Positions 8,647 through 19,987 are shown, numbered from the stretch's first letter. The stretch: DNA of 64,000 bases from Myxococcota bacterium (GCA_022842935.1 JALHOP010000002.1:124001-188000); one strand, 5' to 3'. Made by a program: numbers and translations. Notes: a model not told the origin generated them from the sequence alone.

Positions 8647-9711
8647 ATGACCCGTACCAACGGTGTCCGTGTATCCGTCCATCCTCTTTCGCGAACTGCC
8701 ACCACCAGCAGCGCCGCGACGCCGCGCCCGGGGTACGACACTTGGGGTCGGGCCCTCAAAGACCGTGATGTATGGGGCGGCATCAAGACGCCGGACGGAA
8801 AAGTCGTGAATACCGGCGATGGTATCGATGAAGCTGAGGCCGCGGTCCTCAACGAGTTGGCGGAAACCGACACAGTTCAGTTCTTGCACCGCTTGGGCGC
8901 CGACTCGAAGAACGGAACCCCCATCACGTACCGCCGCGAGGATGTCATCGCCCCGGGCGCCACGGTAACGTCCGCGTTCACCGCCCGTGACGGCAAGGTC
9001 GTGGTGGAAGTCGCCGTCGAGGTGAGCCAAGAGCTCGCGCAACGCTACTTGCGCAACTACATCGCGTCGCCCGAAAAGCAGGTAACCGCTCCGCTCATCG
9101 CCAAGGTCACGCTCACTGGCGCAATCAATCGTCAGGGCGAGATCGCCGATTTGAAGGCGCAAGCAAGTCTGTCCAACTTGCCGCGGTTGTCGACCGCAAA
9201 GCTGGGCGACTTCGAGCGCTACACGCGCATCGTCCTGCGCAGTCTGCCGGTCGGCGAGACGATCACGGAACCGATGCGAGAGTTGGTGGCGGACTACCTG
9301 GATATCATGTTGCGCGCTTCGTCGCTGCGTGCGGTCGAGCTCGCCCATGGCCTCGTCGTCGAAGACCCGCCCTTCAAGATCGAGATCAGCCGAGAGGGCA
9401 GAGCCGGCGCTGCGCACATCAAAGCGGGGAAAAACGGGCTGGACGTCCAGCTCGATCACGTCCTCGACGTGGTGGGCGCGAACACCCCGCGCATCGACGT
9501 CAAGCTCGACTCGCGCCTGGATGCAGCAGACGACGACACCTTGAACGTTGGGACCGTCACCGCGCGCACGACTGAGCGACTCGTCGCGAGCTTCGCCGAC
9601 CACCGGACGCAGCTCTACCGTGTCGAGAGAGACGGAAGTCGTACGAAGCTCGACGACCGGTTCGCTAGGCTCGTGGTTGGCTCGGCGTTTCTCCGCGCCG
9701 CTCGCGCGTGA
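8647..9711 (+). CDS. Unknown two-domain protein
   Basis: 354-residue protein not matched to a family by eye. GGAG at 8635-8638 sits 8 nt before ATG 8647. The N-terminal 40 residues are Ser/Thr/Arg-rich and look disordered; residues 55-70 contain an acidic loop (NTGDGIDEAEAAVLNEL) reminiscent of an EF-hand-like segment. The remainder alternates strands and helices, with a beta-rich segment (TVTSAFTARDGKVVVEVAVE) and a C-terminal acidic stretch (DAADDDT). No signal peptide or membrane span. It is followed by a GC-rich hairpin at 9736-9779. Confidence 0.55.
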   Translation: MTRTNGVRVSVHPLSRTATTSSAATPRPGYDTWGRALKDRDVWGGIKTPDGKVVNTGDGIDEAEAAVLNELAETDTVQFLHRLGADSKNGTPITYRREDVIAPGATVTSAFTARDGKVVVEVAVEVSQELAQRYLRNYIASPEKQVTAPLIAKVTLTGAINRQGEIADLKAQASLSNLPRLSTAKLGDFERYTRIVLRSLPVGETITEPMRELVADYLDIMLRASSLRAVELAHGLVVEDPPFKIEISREGRAGAAHIKAGKNGLDVQLDHVLDVVGANTPRIDVKLDSRLDAADDDTLNVGTVTARTTERLVASFADHRTQLYRVERDGSRTKLDDRFARLVVGSAFLRAARA

Positions 9712-9735
9712 ACTGATACCGACCGGTTAAGCACA

Positions 9736-9779
9736 AAGCCGCGCAGCGCGAGGAACGTCTCGTCTGGCCTGCGCGGCTT
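9736..9779 (+). terminator. 11-bp inverted repeat hairpin after the 8647-9711 gene
   Basis: A perfect 11-bp inverted repeat (aagccgcgcag / ctgcgcggctt) with a 22-nt loop begins 25 bp after the stop at 9711. There is no long U-run, so it may be a Rho-assisted stop or an mRNA-stabilising hairpin. Confidence 0.5.
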
Positions 9780-9866
9780 CGCGGCGCTTTCGGTGTTCTT
9801 GCGCGACCGTGACCTCGTCCCTACCGACGAAGCAGGCTATACGTTCGACTCAATGTTGGGGCGCAC

Positions 9867-10643
9867 GTGTCGCTAAGCGACGTAACGCTGCTGCGCGTCT
9901 GGATCGCGGTCGCGCTTCTGCTCTCGCTGGTCGCCGCCAAGGCGACTTCGATGCGAGCGGCTCGCGTCACGCGCGATGAAGTACCCGGCTTCATCTGGTC
10001 ACCCCTCTTGTCAGTTGCATCTTGGCGGCAACGCACGCCGCTCAATGGTCTTCTATTGCGAACAAAGGCGGCCCGCTTCGCGCTCTTCGCGGTTCTCGTG
10101 CCCGTGACGTGGTGGTTGTATCTTGCTGTGCTCGTTCCACTCGGTCCATCGCTGCTCCTGCGGGGTTATGCAGCCATCATCCCGCTCTACTTTCTGGTCG
10201 AGCTGTTCAGCACGTCTTTGGAGCTCGCGTTCTCACTGTCTGGTTGGTCGATCCCACAGCACATGCGCAACCCGCTCGCGGCGCGCAGCATCGACGAGCT
10301 CTGGGGGCGTCGCTGGGGTACGTGGGTGTCCTCCTGGCTGCGTCAAGTCGTTTTCGCTCGCTATCGCAGACAACCGACGCGCGGCACGCTTGCAGTGTTC
10401 TTGTTTTCCGGCGTCTGGCACGAGGTGCTGGTGGACGTTCCACTCGGCATCTTCTACCGCATCGATGTCATGGGGGGGTGGAGCGCGTACTTCGCAATTC
10501 AGGCTTGCGGAGTCCTCGCCGAGAGGACCTTCTTACGTGGTCATCGACGTGCGCGCTTCGTGTTCGCTTGGGCGGTGCTCCTGCTGCCCGCCCCGCTCGC
10601 ACTCAATGCAGCGACCCTGAGCGCGATTGGGCTCTTGACCTAG
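9867..10643 (+). CDS. Wax-synthase-like membrane O-acyltransferase
   Basis: 258-residue polytopic membrane protein. The segment SIDELWGRRWGTWVSSWLRQ followed by FLFSGVWHE resembles the wax synthase/MBOAT-type signature, where a conserved Trp-rich helix precedes a Ser-Gly-x-x-His motif with the catalytic His. About seven hydrophobic segments are visible, starting at residue 10. It would transfer an acyl group to an alcohol acceptor in the membrane; a link to lipid storage is inference. GTG 9867 is the start, with no strong Shine-Dalgarno. The protein is shorter than most MBOATs (300-450), typical of the compact wax-synthase-domain subset. It is convergent with the DUF2378-like gene. Confidence 0.55.
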   Translation: MSLSDVTLLRVWIAVALLLSLVAAKATSMRAARVTRDEVPGFIWSPLLSVASWRQRTPLNGLLLRTKAARFALFAVLVPVTWWLYLAVLVPLGPSLLLRGYAAIIPLYFLVELFSTSLELAFSLSGWSIPQHMRNPLAARSIDELWGRRWGTWVSSWLRQVVFARYRRQPTRGTLAVFLFSGVWHEVLVDVPLGIFYRIDVMGGWSAYFAIQACGVLAERTFLRGHRRARFVFAWAVLLLPAPLALNAATLSAIGLLT

Positions 10644-10694
10644 CCACGAACACGCCATCACGCTCGGGCTGCACCGCTCGATCGAGGCTCGGCG

Positions 10695-11243
10695 CTACGG
10701 CGACCAAACGAGCTCGAAAGAGCACTCTTTATCGCTAAAGCTGACAATCTTGGCGACCGCGGTTCTCGCCCCACAGAGTCCCAAGATGGTTTCGAAGCGG
10801 CCCATCAAGGACGCCCACATGGGCTCGGTCCACCCGCTGACGTTCGCGACGACGCCGGCAGCGTGCGTGTTGGTTAACGTCGACCATGTGACATCGCCAC
10901 GTGAGTTGTACTGCTTGAAGGCCGAGTCGGCGCGCTTGAGGACGTTCTCGTACTCCATGAATCGGACGAACACCTTGTAGACACCACGAAAGTCTATACG
11001 CGCCGCCTCGGCGCCAACCCGGCGGTTGGCAGACGTTGCGCCTTTGCCCAGCTGCTCGCGGATCGCTTCGTGGATCGCGGCGGCAAGCGCGATGGGGTAG
11101 TACTGCGTTGGCAGCATGACGCCTTCCAACGTTGCGCGGTGCTCGGGCGGCAGCGCCTGCTTGACGCGTCGTAACCCTTCGGCACCGTGCACCTGTTCGA
11201 TGGCGGCGAGAAGAGCTCGGATGGCGGTACCTTTGGTCTGCAT
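10695..11243 (-). CDS. DUF2378 (TIGR02265)-like protein
   Basis: 182-residue cytosolic protein resembling the TIGR02265/DUF2378 family, which is known mainly from myxobacteria, often in many paralogues, and has no assigned function. Family-like features are an N-terminal helix GTAIRALLAAIEQVHGAEGL, then LPPEHR, then a QYYPIALAAAIHEAI helix, a Val-Tyr-Lys-Val-Phe segment, and a C-terminal strand (KECSFELVWSP) similar to the CxFEVxW ending seen in V4R-like proteins. ATG 11243 is chosen; 13 further in-frame codons upstream look non-conserved. It is one of the best lineage clues in the window. Confidence 0.6.
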   Translation of the reverse strand: MQTKGTAIRALLAAIEQVHGAEGLRRVKQALPPEHRATLEGVMLPTQYYPIALAAAIHEAIREQLGKGATSANRRVGAEAARIDFRGVYKVFVRFMEYENVLKRADSAFKQYNSRGDVTWSTLTNTHAAGVVANVSGWTEPMWASLMGRFETILGLCGARTAVAKIVSFSDKECSFELVWSP

Positions 11244-11299
11244 GGGTGAACGGGTGCAACGCCCGGGAGCACAATTGCGCAACGCGGGTATAGTCTTGT

Positions 11300-12472
11300 C
11301 TACTGTAGCGGATGCAAGAGCAAGAACTCGAGCATCGCGGGCTCGCGGTCCTCACCGCTCCCGTTCGGGTAGTCGCCGTCGGGCCAGCGAAGATGGTTGA
11401 CCAAACAGAGGCACGCGGCGCTCGTTGGGCTGACCGTGCAGGGGGCGGTGCTGCAGACCGGAACCTCGGTGCAGCGACTCTGATCGACGTCGAGACCGGC
11501 GCCGCGCTCGACACCACCAATCAATTGCCCCACGAGCCCCGGCAGCCCACGCGCAGACGCGCTCGTCACCCACGTGGACGTAACGAAGCCCGGTTCGGCG
11601 CCGAAGCAGGCGAGGTCAGAGGAGCCACAGGGTACGGCCAGATCGCAGGTGCGATAGACGACGAGGATCGGGACTGTGGAAGCAGGCGTCGTCGTTAGCT
11701 TGCAGCGAGGCTCCCCCTCCCAGAGCACCCCGGTAAAGGGGTCGCGTTCGATGTCATCAAAGGGATCGGCGCCTGCGAAAACCGCCGCCGCCGCTACGCG
11801 CGAACCGCCAGGGGTCGGCGTAGCATGGCGCGCGATTGCGTACAGTTGACCGAAGAAAGCCCCATTCGACCAGCCCATCACGTAGATGCGACTGGGGTCG
11901 ACTCCTCCCTCGGCCACGATGTCGTCGATCAAGCGGTCGGCGCTCGCGATATCAGGGTTATCCGATGGGGCTCGCAGGTCGCGAAAATAGAAGTCGTGGT
12001 GGCGACCGTCGCGTGGCGCGTTGGTTGGAAAGTGCAGATTTCGCCCTTGGGGCAAGGCCAGAATGAGCTGCGAAGCGATGGCCTTGTCGAGGAGATGCGT
12101 TTCCGTCTCGGCAACGTCGCCACCTTCCCCACCGGGGTGAAACCAGACGATGAGCGGGCGCAGCTCGGAATGGGACGACGCGGGGCGATAGAGACAGGCG
12201 TAGCGCGGCGTTTCATCGCTTATCCACGTGCGCTGCATCGACCAGCGCGGGTCGTCGCAGGCCAGCGGGTCTGAAGGCGAGGTTATCGGGACCTGCGGCA
12301 ACTCAGCCGCGAGGCGCGTGCAGGGAAATGCCTCGGTGCACATGGGGAGGGGGCTTGCGAGTCCGGTGTCTGGCGCGCAGGGAGCCCCAGGGTCCTCATC
12401 GCGGTCGGGACGCGCAGGCGGCGTCGAGCTGCAGGCAAAGAGGAGCAGCGTGAGCAGTGCTCGACAGCGCAT
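11300..12472 (-). CDS. Secreted esterase/depolymerase-like lipoprotein (alpha/beta hydrolase)
   Basis: 390-residue lipoprotein of the PHB-depolymerase/feruloyl-esterase-like alpha/beta hydrolase type. The N-terminus MRCRALLTLLLFACSS is a short lipoprotein signal with lipobox LFAC. The oxyanion motif WFHPGGEGG lies near residue 105 and the nucleophile elbow GWSNG near residue 200. Numerous cysteines (for example CSTAPC and CLC) suggest disulfides in an exported protein. A C-terminal His (NHLRWPDG) could complete the triad. The substrate (polyester, feruloyl ester or other) cannot be decided. The start is ATG 12472, since 65 upstream in-frame codons are Arg-rich noise. Confidence 0.7.
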   Translation of the reverse strand: MRCRALLTLLLFACSSTPPARPDRDEDPGAPCAPDTGLASPLPMCTEAFPCTRLAAELPQVPITSPSDPLACDDPRWSMQRTWISDETPRYACLYRPASSHSELRPLIVWFHPGGEGGDVAETETHLLDKAIASQLILALPQGRNLHFPTNAPRDGRHHDFYFRDLRAPSDNPDIASADRLIDDIVAEGGVDPSRIYVMGWSNGAFFGQLYAIARHATPTPGGSRVAAAAVFAGADPFDDIERDPFTGVLWEGEPRCKLTTTPASTVPILVVYRTCDLAVPCGSSDLACFGAEPGFVTSTWVTSASARGLPGLVGQLIGGVERGAGLDVDQSRCTEVPVCSTAPCTVSPTSAACLCLVNHLRWPDGDYPNGSGEDREPAMLEFLLLHPLQ

Positions 12473-12657
12473 GCGGCTAGAGACACCGACGCGTGCAGGA
12501 ATTGCAAACACGAAACTCGGGCGCCGCCCACGACATCTGAGCGTCTGAGCCGCAGCCCGAAGCACTGTCGCGATGACCACCGTGAGGGCGCAACTTCGTC
12601 GAGAGCGCCCCGATAAATCGATTCCGCGCATGGCCGCATGCGCCAAAAGGGATGGGT

Positions 12658-13248
12658 ATGTCGTCAACGCAGCTCGAGACCAGGCAACGCTCAGCCTTCC
12701 ACATCGGTGAACCGGTCACGCCGCCTACGACGGTGCCGGCGACCATCGAACCGCCCGTGGCACCCAAGCCGCCCCGTGTACCGATCGGGACACGCGTCAA
12801 AGAGCGCGTCGACGCCCTCCAGAAGACTCCACTGGGCGAAGGAATCACCAACTGGGTGAACGCGGTCGGGTCGGTCGCAGGTTATGTCGTGCCCGTGGCA
12901 GTCGCCGCCGGGGTCGGCTACGCGATCGGCGGCGTCTCCGGTTCGGCCCGCGTTGCCGAGTCCACGATGTGGCTGTGGGGCGTCGCGGGAGCCGTCGCGA
13001 GCGTCGGCAGCCAGGGTAGCGAGTGCCTGGCCAATGTCCGACTCCGCAAGCGCGAAGGACACAAGTTCCCACGGCTCGCGGCGTTTCGCGATGTCATGGG
13101 CTGGTTCATCGCCCCGGCGTCAATCGCTGGCTTGGCCGCAGCGTATGCTTTCGGTCCGGATACGGGGACCTACGTCGGCGCCGGTGTCGGTGCTACCTTT
13201 GCGAGCATGGGGTTGAGCGTCTACGCGGCGCGCACACGGCGCCGCTGA
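12658..13248 (+). CDS. Small multi-spanning membrane protein, unknown
   Basis: 196-residue protein. Residues 1-45 form a Pro/Thr-rich tail, then four hydrophobic segments are seen (around residues 70-95, 100-120, 145-165 and 168-190), separated by a basic loop (RLRKREGHKF). ATG 12658 is chosen because AAGGG lies about 6 nt upstream; an ATG two codons earlier overlaps that site. The Gly/Ala/Val-rich helices resemble those of the 3701, 4498 and 48621 proteins but there is no long helical C-terminal domain. It is divergent from the esterase lipoprotein and convergent with nadE (19-bp gap). Function unknown. Confidence 0.5.
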   Translation: MSSTQLETRQRSAFHIGEPVTPPTTVPATIEPPVAPKPPRVPIGTRVKERVDALQKTPLGEGITNWVNAVGSVAGYVVPVAVAAGVGYAIGGVSGSARVAESTMWLWGVAGAVASVGSQGSECLANVRLRKREGHKFPRLAAFRDVMGWFIAPASIAGLAAAYAFGPDTGTYVGAGVGATFASMGLSVYAARTRRR

Positions 13249-13267
13249 ACCGGGCAACAGCAACGGC

Positions 13268-15240
13268 TCAGCGAGCCTTCGTACGCCCGTGCAGCTCCGC
13301 GAGCTCGACCTTGAAGCCCCCTGACAGGATGGGGAAGCGACACCAGGTCTTTGGGTCGAGGTTTTCGTCGTCGAGGTGGAACGACGGAGCATAGCGCTCT
13401 CGCTTCCATTGATTGCGTGACCAGAGAGTGAAAAAGCGCTCGATGTAGTCGACCAACTGCTCGCGGCTGATGCTCGGGAACTGCTCGGCGACGACCGCGA
13501 GCACATCTGCGGGCTCGCGTTTGTCGCGGATGGCCGCGCGCTCGATGGCATCGAGCACTGCGAAGGGCATGAGGTCGCCTTCAGAGACTTGCTTGGCTTG
13601 CTGCGGCCGTAGCTCGGGAGTCGAACGTTGATCGACCACCGCATTCAAGAACGCGAAGGCGCCGTCGCCCTCTGGTCCCTCGCGCATGAGCCAGGCGAGC
13701 CAGTGGCGGAGGAACGCCTTGTCGATGCCGGCGATAGGTGACAGGCCGCCGCAGGTATCGCCGTCCATCGTCGAATACCCGACCGCCGCTTCGCTACGAT
13801 TGCTCGTCGCGAGAAGCAAAGCACCCCGCACGTTCGCGAACATCCATACCGATGGGCCGCGCACGCGCGCCTGAATGTTCTGCAGTGCAAGGTCGTCTGT
13901 GGTCCACTCCAGCGGACGCCCCAAAGCTTGACTCACGACGCCCACGTAGTGACTGACCATGGTGTCGATCTCGAGCTCGTGGTGTTCGCTGCCAAAGCCT
14001 TGGGCGACGACACGTGCGGCATCGCGGGTGACCGATGAGCTATTGCTGCCGCCTTGGTACGCGGTGAGAAGGAGCGAGCGTACGGCGCCCTCCGCCGTGA
14101 GCCCCCGCATGTAGGGAACCTTCGCCTGGAAGCCTTGCGAGCCGAGCTCGCGCATTGCGCGCCGCACCATGAGCGCAACCAAGGCCACGACAGCCGTCGA
14201 GTCCGCTCCACCGGACAAGCTCACCACGAAACCGCGCGAAGCGCTCTTGCGCATGTAGTCGAACAACGCGAGCGTCACCGCGCGGGTGAACTCTTCTTCC
14301 TTGCGCGAAGGTCCGCTCTCCCAAGCATCGGCTTTGGCACTCGGCACCGCTGGCACGTGCTCGGGCCAGGCAAAGTCCACCTTCACGGTCTGCGCGTCGT
14401 CGGTGACGAGGTCGGGTCTGAAGCTCCCGGTGCGCGCCTGTTGCATACGGGTCGCTTCGACGTCGACGATAGCGCTGGTGAGGGACCAGTCCTCGAACCC
14501 GAAGCGGCGGCCCTCGGCGAGCATGCGGCCACCGCTCGCGATCAAACCGCCGCCGTCCCAGATGATGCGGCCCGAATCGTTGCCAAGGTGATTGGCGTAA
14601 ACATAGCTGGCACCAAAGGCTCGCGAGCCCTCGAGCACGAACCGCCGCCGCGTATCGATTTTGTCGAACGCAAAGTGCGACGCCGACGGATTCATGATCA
14701 CGTCGACACCAAGCGCGGCCAGGGCGGCGCCAGGTCGGCTCGCGACCCACGCGTCTTCGCAGATCTCGAAGCCAACGCGGACCCCGCCGATGTCGAAGAG
14801 CACGTCCCCGAGCGGCACCCCGCCCAAATCTTCGAGCAGCGCGCGCGCGCCAACCGGCCAAGCCTTGAACCAACGTGGCTCGTAGTAGACACCATCGCCG
14901 GCCAAGTGGTGCTTGGCGACGAAGCCAACGAGCTTTCCGTCGACGGCCAGCGCGGCACAATTGAAGAGGCCGTTGCGGTAAAGAAGCGGCAGGCCGAGCG
15001 AAACGACCATGCCCGCTGTCTCCGGGAGCAACGCTTGCAGCATGGCGAGAGAGCGCCGCGCAACGCCCGCCCCAAGGAAAGCGTCTTCACAACCGTAGCC
15101 CGAGATGCAGAGCTCGGGCAGACACACCAAAGTCGCCCCTTGCGCGCGTGCTCCGCGCAACGCGTCGGTGATGCGCGCTGCGTTACCAATCCAGTCGAGC
15201 GGCGTCTGGTTCAGGACAGCAGCGGCGACGTGAATGCGCT

Positions 15241-15244
<4 letters not shown>
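13268..15244 (-). CDS. nadE: Glutamine-dependent NAD+ synthetase
   Basis: 658-residue two-domain enzyme that amidates nicotinate adenine dinucleotide to NAD+ using ammonia from glutamine. The N-terminal nitrilase-like glutaminase domain shows the Glu-Lys-Cys triad: Glu44 (CLPELC), Lys111 (FVAKHH) and Cys162 (ICEDAW). The C-terminal synthetase has the ATP pyrophosphatase loop SLSGGADST at about residue 343. Length matches the glutamine-dependent class. Its ATG overlaps the pncB stop as ATGA (15241-15244), so the two are translationally coupled. With pncB and pncA this leaves only NadD (adenylyltransferase) missing from the window for nicotinamide-to-NAD salvage. Confidence 0.95.
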
Positions 15245-16713
<1,469 letters not shown>

Positions 16714-16848
16714 CTGCTGCGAGAGCCTCCTCGGGCGCTGTAGGTAACAAGAGACACCAAGGCAGGCCCAAGGCAAGGACTCACGGAGGCACGAGAAGCG
16801 GCTTTTCGTTGTGTCGAGCATTGGCCGGCTCGATGGTAGAGAAAGACG

Positions 16849-19275
16849 ATGCGCTTCGAGAACGCACCGGCCCTCACGGCATCACCAAGCGAGCTAAGTG
16901 AGCGTCGGGTCACGCGCCGGGTATTGGGTACGTTTCGCGCCTCGAGCGGCCGCCTACTGGTCGTCGACCCCCACACCGAGCTCGACCGCGAGCCGCTGGA
17001 CGTCACTCTGCCGCAGGGCAACCATCAGCTGCTCGTCTTCGAGGCGCGGGGAACGCAGGCGCTCGTCCAGCTCGTCGTACGCGAGGGACCAGTCGCCGCG
17101 TGGGAGCTCGTCGAAACCGCGCCAGTGGACTCCGGCATCCTCGCGGTCCTCGACGAGGTGTCGCGCGCGGGGCTCCTCCTGAAGGAGGGTGCCGATGCGG
17201 AAGGTTCACTCTACGACTTCCTTGAGGACGCGATGTCCGAGCACGAAGGAACGCGTAGCTTCGTGTTCGACCCAGGTTTCGGGACGCCGCACACCATCGC
17301 GCTATTCGGCGTTGGCGACGGTAGCTATCCCATCTGGGTCGGCCGCGATGCGACGGGCGAGGTCACCTCGGTAGTGGTCGACTTCGGCGTCCTGAGCGAC
17401 GGCGACGCGCGCACTGACCGTGAGCTCAACGCCGCCCGCGCCCGAGCAGCGCAAGCGCCACGTGCGGCCCACATAGCGGCCGCTCACACCGCTATCGCGA
17501 CCGGCGACACCGCGCGCCTCGCCGCCCTACTTGAAGACCAATCTGTTGAGCCGCACGACATACTCGAAGACGACGACGAGGCCACCCTGCTTTCACGTGC
17601 CATCGAGGCGAACGACGCCGTGGCTGTCGAGCTCCTGACGCGGCGTATCGCAGACCTCACCCTGCCGCTGTTCATGCGGACGCAGCGAAGACGAACCTAC
17701 TTCGAGCTTGCGAGCAATCAACGCCGCGCAAACCTCCGCATCGCCGAGATGCTCCGAGCGGGTCACGAAGCCGCGCTCGTTGGGCTCATCACACCCCACC
17801 GGATGCCTCTCGCAGAGGCGAAGCTGCTCATGGACCCCGTCACGTGGGCGCGCGTCGCCCGGCGTCGCGACCCCGCAGGCGCAGGCGAAGCGCTCGTCGT
17901 CGAAGGTGACTGGAAGCTCGACGTGCTCGACCTCGACACCCTTGGGCACGCAACTCTGGTGCTCGTCACGGGCCACCTCGAGGCCCGAGCGCTGGTATGC
18001 ACGAGCAATCGCCCTCTGACAGTGGTCGTCGCTGGAAACCTCGTCTGCGACGGCTGCGTGTTGGGTCCGCAGACGCTCGATGTCGATGGCGACCTTTCGG
18101 TACAGACTCTCTTCTTCGGCGAGAACTCCACGGGGACCCTCCACGTGACCGGCCAGCTTCACGCGCAGGTACTCGTCGCGCTTGGCGGCTACGCGCTCCG
18201 AACGGCCTCGGTCGACACCGCAACGATTCGTCATCGACTCGTCGAAGACGAGTTGCACCCCGGGGCGGCGCTCGCACTCGATCGCTACCTCATGCCCGAG
18301 CTCGTCGATGAACGCGGGGGAGACGCGAGCGAGCCACCACGTCAAACCGTCGATCGCGCGCGCCTTGGCGCCGCCCTGCGCCAAGGTAGCGCCGTGCTGC
18401 TGCCGACCACGGCGCTCGGCAAACCGCGTTACACCGAACGCTTCACCAACATCGCTTTCGCGGACGCAGCGACGCTCGCGGCCAAAGTGGAGCTCTTCAA
18501 CCAGCTCTTCGAGCTCATCCCTCGCACGGCACCCGAGCAGGTCTTCGACCTCGACGCCGACACGACGGTCTATGTGAACCGCTCCCACAAACGCGCGACC
18601 GACGGACGCAAGACGGAGGACTGCATAGTTTGCGTCGGCCCCGGCGACGTCGAGCTCTACGTAACGAAGCGGCGCGGCATCCAGATGGTTGCGCGCGGCG
18701 CCGGCCGAGGTTCCGTCGCGGACGTCTTCGATCACCCGACACTGCTCGCAATCGGGCAGCGCGTCTGGAGCGCGACCTTCGAGCGCGCAAACGGCTACGC
18801 CCACTACTTGCCGCTGCTCCAGCGGGTGGTGTCGAGCCGCGCCATACTCGAGCTGGTGAATACGCCCGTCGTCAAGGCGCGCTACGACCGCTGGGACGCC
18901 GGTGATGACGACGAGGATGCCTACTTCTGGCGCGGTTCTCATTTCTTTCAGTTCAAGAGCTGGACGCGCGACGACCCACGTTCCATCGTGCGTGTCGGTG
19001 AAGAGAAGATAGCCGCGTCGTTCGACGTCGCGTCCTTCGATTTCGTCGTCGACGGCAACGCAGCGGACGCCCCGTGGTCCTTGACCTATCGTTCGAGCCA
19101 GGAGGACGACCCGCGCGACCGCTACGCCAAGGCTCGTGTGCCGCTTTCGGTGCTCGAGCCGCTCCTCCTCGAGAAGGCGATTGCCCTGTTCCGACTGGCG
19201 CGCCACGCAGTCGCGGAGAAGAACGCGGCCTACGAGGGTGACCTGGCGAGCGAGCCCGAGAGCGCGGAGAGCTAA
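16849..19275 (+). CDS. DUF4241 protein with ankyrin-like and beta-repeat regions
   Basis: 808-residue cytosolic protein without a signal peptide. Residues about 40-190 match the DUF4241 pattern (FGVGDGSYPIWVGRDATGEV then VVVDFGVL). Residues 195-330 are helical, ankyrin-like. Residues about 350-450 form short Val/Leu/Gly repeats (VVAGNLVCDGCVLGP, VDGDLSVQTLFFG, VTGQLHAQVLVALGG), which suggest a right-handed beta-helix like bactofilin-type or pentapeptide-like solenoids. The C-terminal 350 residues are unassigned. DUF4241 and such solenoids occur among predicted immunity proteins of polymorphic toxins (general knowledge, not shown here). No toxin gene is adjacent. It overlaps the convergent L,D-transpeptidase by 4 bp. 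Confidence 0.6.
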   Translation: MRFENAPALTASPSELSERRVTRRVLGTFRASSGRLLVVDPHTELDREPLDVTLPQGNHQLLVFEARGTQALVQLVVREGPVAAWELVETAPVDSGILAVLDEVSRAGLLLKEGADAEGSLYDFLEDAMSEHEGTRSFVFDPGFGTPHTIALFGVGDGSYPIWVGRDATGEVTSVVVDFGVLSDGDARTDRELNAARARAAQAPRAAHIAAAHTAIATGDTARLAALLEDQSVEPHDILEDDDEATLLSRAIEANDAVAVELLTRRIADLTLPLFMRTQRRRTYFELASNQRRANLRIAEMLRAGHEAALVGLITPHRMPLAEAKLLMDPVTWARVARRRDPAGAGEALVVEGDWKLDVLDLDTLGHATLVLVTGHLEARALVCTSNRPLTVVVAGNLVCDGCVLGPQTLDVDGDLSVQTLFFGENSTGTLHVTGQLHAQVLVALGGYALRTASVDTATIRHRLVEDELHPGAALALDRYLMPELVDERGGDASEPPRQTVDRARLGAALRQGSAVLLPTTALGKPRYTERFTNIAFADAATLAAKVELFNQLFELIPRTAPEQVFDLDADTTVYVNRSHKRATDGRKTEDCIVCVGPGDVELYVTKRRGIQMVARGAGRGSVADVFDHPTLLAIGQRVWSATFERANGYAHYLPLLQRVVSSRAILELVNTPVVKARYDRWDAGDDDEDAYFWRGSHFFQFKSWTRDDPRSIVRVGEEKIAASFDVASFDFVVDGNAADAPWSLTYRSSQEDDPRDRYAKARVPLSVLEPLLLEKAIALFRLARHAVAEKNAAYEGDLASEPESAES

Positions 19276-19987
19276 CCTCCAGCCCCGGCATTCGCCTCGA
19301 GGGGTTGGAGAATGACCACCATCGCTCCGATCGGAATGCGCTCGTACGCCGCCGCGATGTCCCTGTTGTGCAGGAAGACACAACCCCACGAGCCACGCGC
19401 GGTATCGCTATCGTCCCACTCCTCTGCCCAACCATGAAAACCGATCCCGCCGCCCAGCCCAGTGCCCTGCGGCGGGAGCGCGCGCTTTCGCCAGGCGCGG
19501 GCAATCGCGCGGGCCGTGGCCACCGTGGTGACCCCGGCACTCACCCCACGCTTCGCGTCGTAGGCGTTCGGATAGTTGAGCTTGATGAAATGTCCGCCAT
19601 AGTAGTCAGCGTAGTCACCACTGAAGGGACCAGTGCTCTTGCCGGTAACGAAATACATGCCGCGCGGCGCCTTCAAGTCGCGGTGTCGCTCCTTGCAACC
19701 GGCCACTTGACCGAGTCCGACCTGGAGGTCCCCCCACGACGCTCGCCTTCGACGAGAATGAAGTGACGCTCGTTATTTTCGTAGAAGAGGTGCTCGATGA
19801 CGACGGAGTCGTCTTCTATAGCGACGACCCGTCCCGCGGCGATGGCTCTGATGTCGACACCTCGCGAACGCGGGTTACTGAAGCCGTCAGCAGGCGGAAT
19901 CGGCGCCTCCATGTACGCGTCGAACGGGCCCTGCTCCGTGGGCATTGCCGCCGCCGGGAGCAGCGCGACCATAACGGCGAGAACCAT
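19272..19987 (-). pseudogene. L,D-transpeptidase (YkuD fold), frameshifted
   Basis: Two overlapping minus-strand frames, 19673-19987 and 19272-19706, read as one exported L,D-transpeptidase if a single base is added in the C6 run at 19730-19735 (G6 on the coding strand). The first frame gives a signal peptide (MVLAVMVALLPAAAM) and the early YkuD strands ending RHFILVEGERR; the second continues LQVGLGQVAGCKERHRDLK, then APRGMYFVTGK, and ends with the catalytic motif: His in FHGWAEEW, and SWGCVFLHNRD with the catalytic Cys. The enzyme would form 3-3 peptidoglycan cross-links or attach proteins. As written, neither half can work alone. A homopolymer sequencing error and a true mutation are equally possible. 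Confidence 0.75.

Noticed and set aside
17593-19389. 598-codon open frame antisense to the DUF4241 gene
   Set aside because: Same artefact: composition matches the reverse of a real gene, and there is no ribosome-binding site.
19728-19737. Programmed ribosomal frameshift for the L,D-transpeptidase
   Set aside because: Zero-frame codons GGG GGG would need to re-pair with TGG GGG, so the run is not an X-XXY-YYZ heptamer, and no stimulatory pseudoknot is evident. Mutation or sequencing error is simpler.
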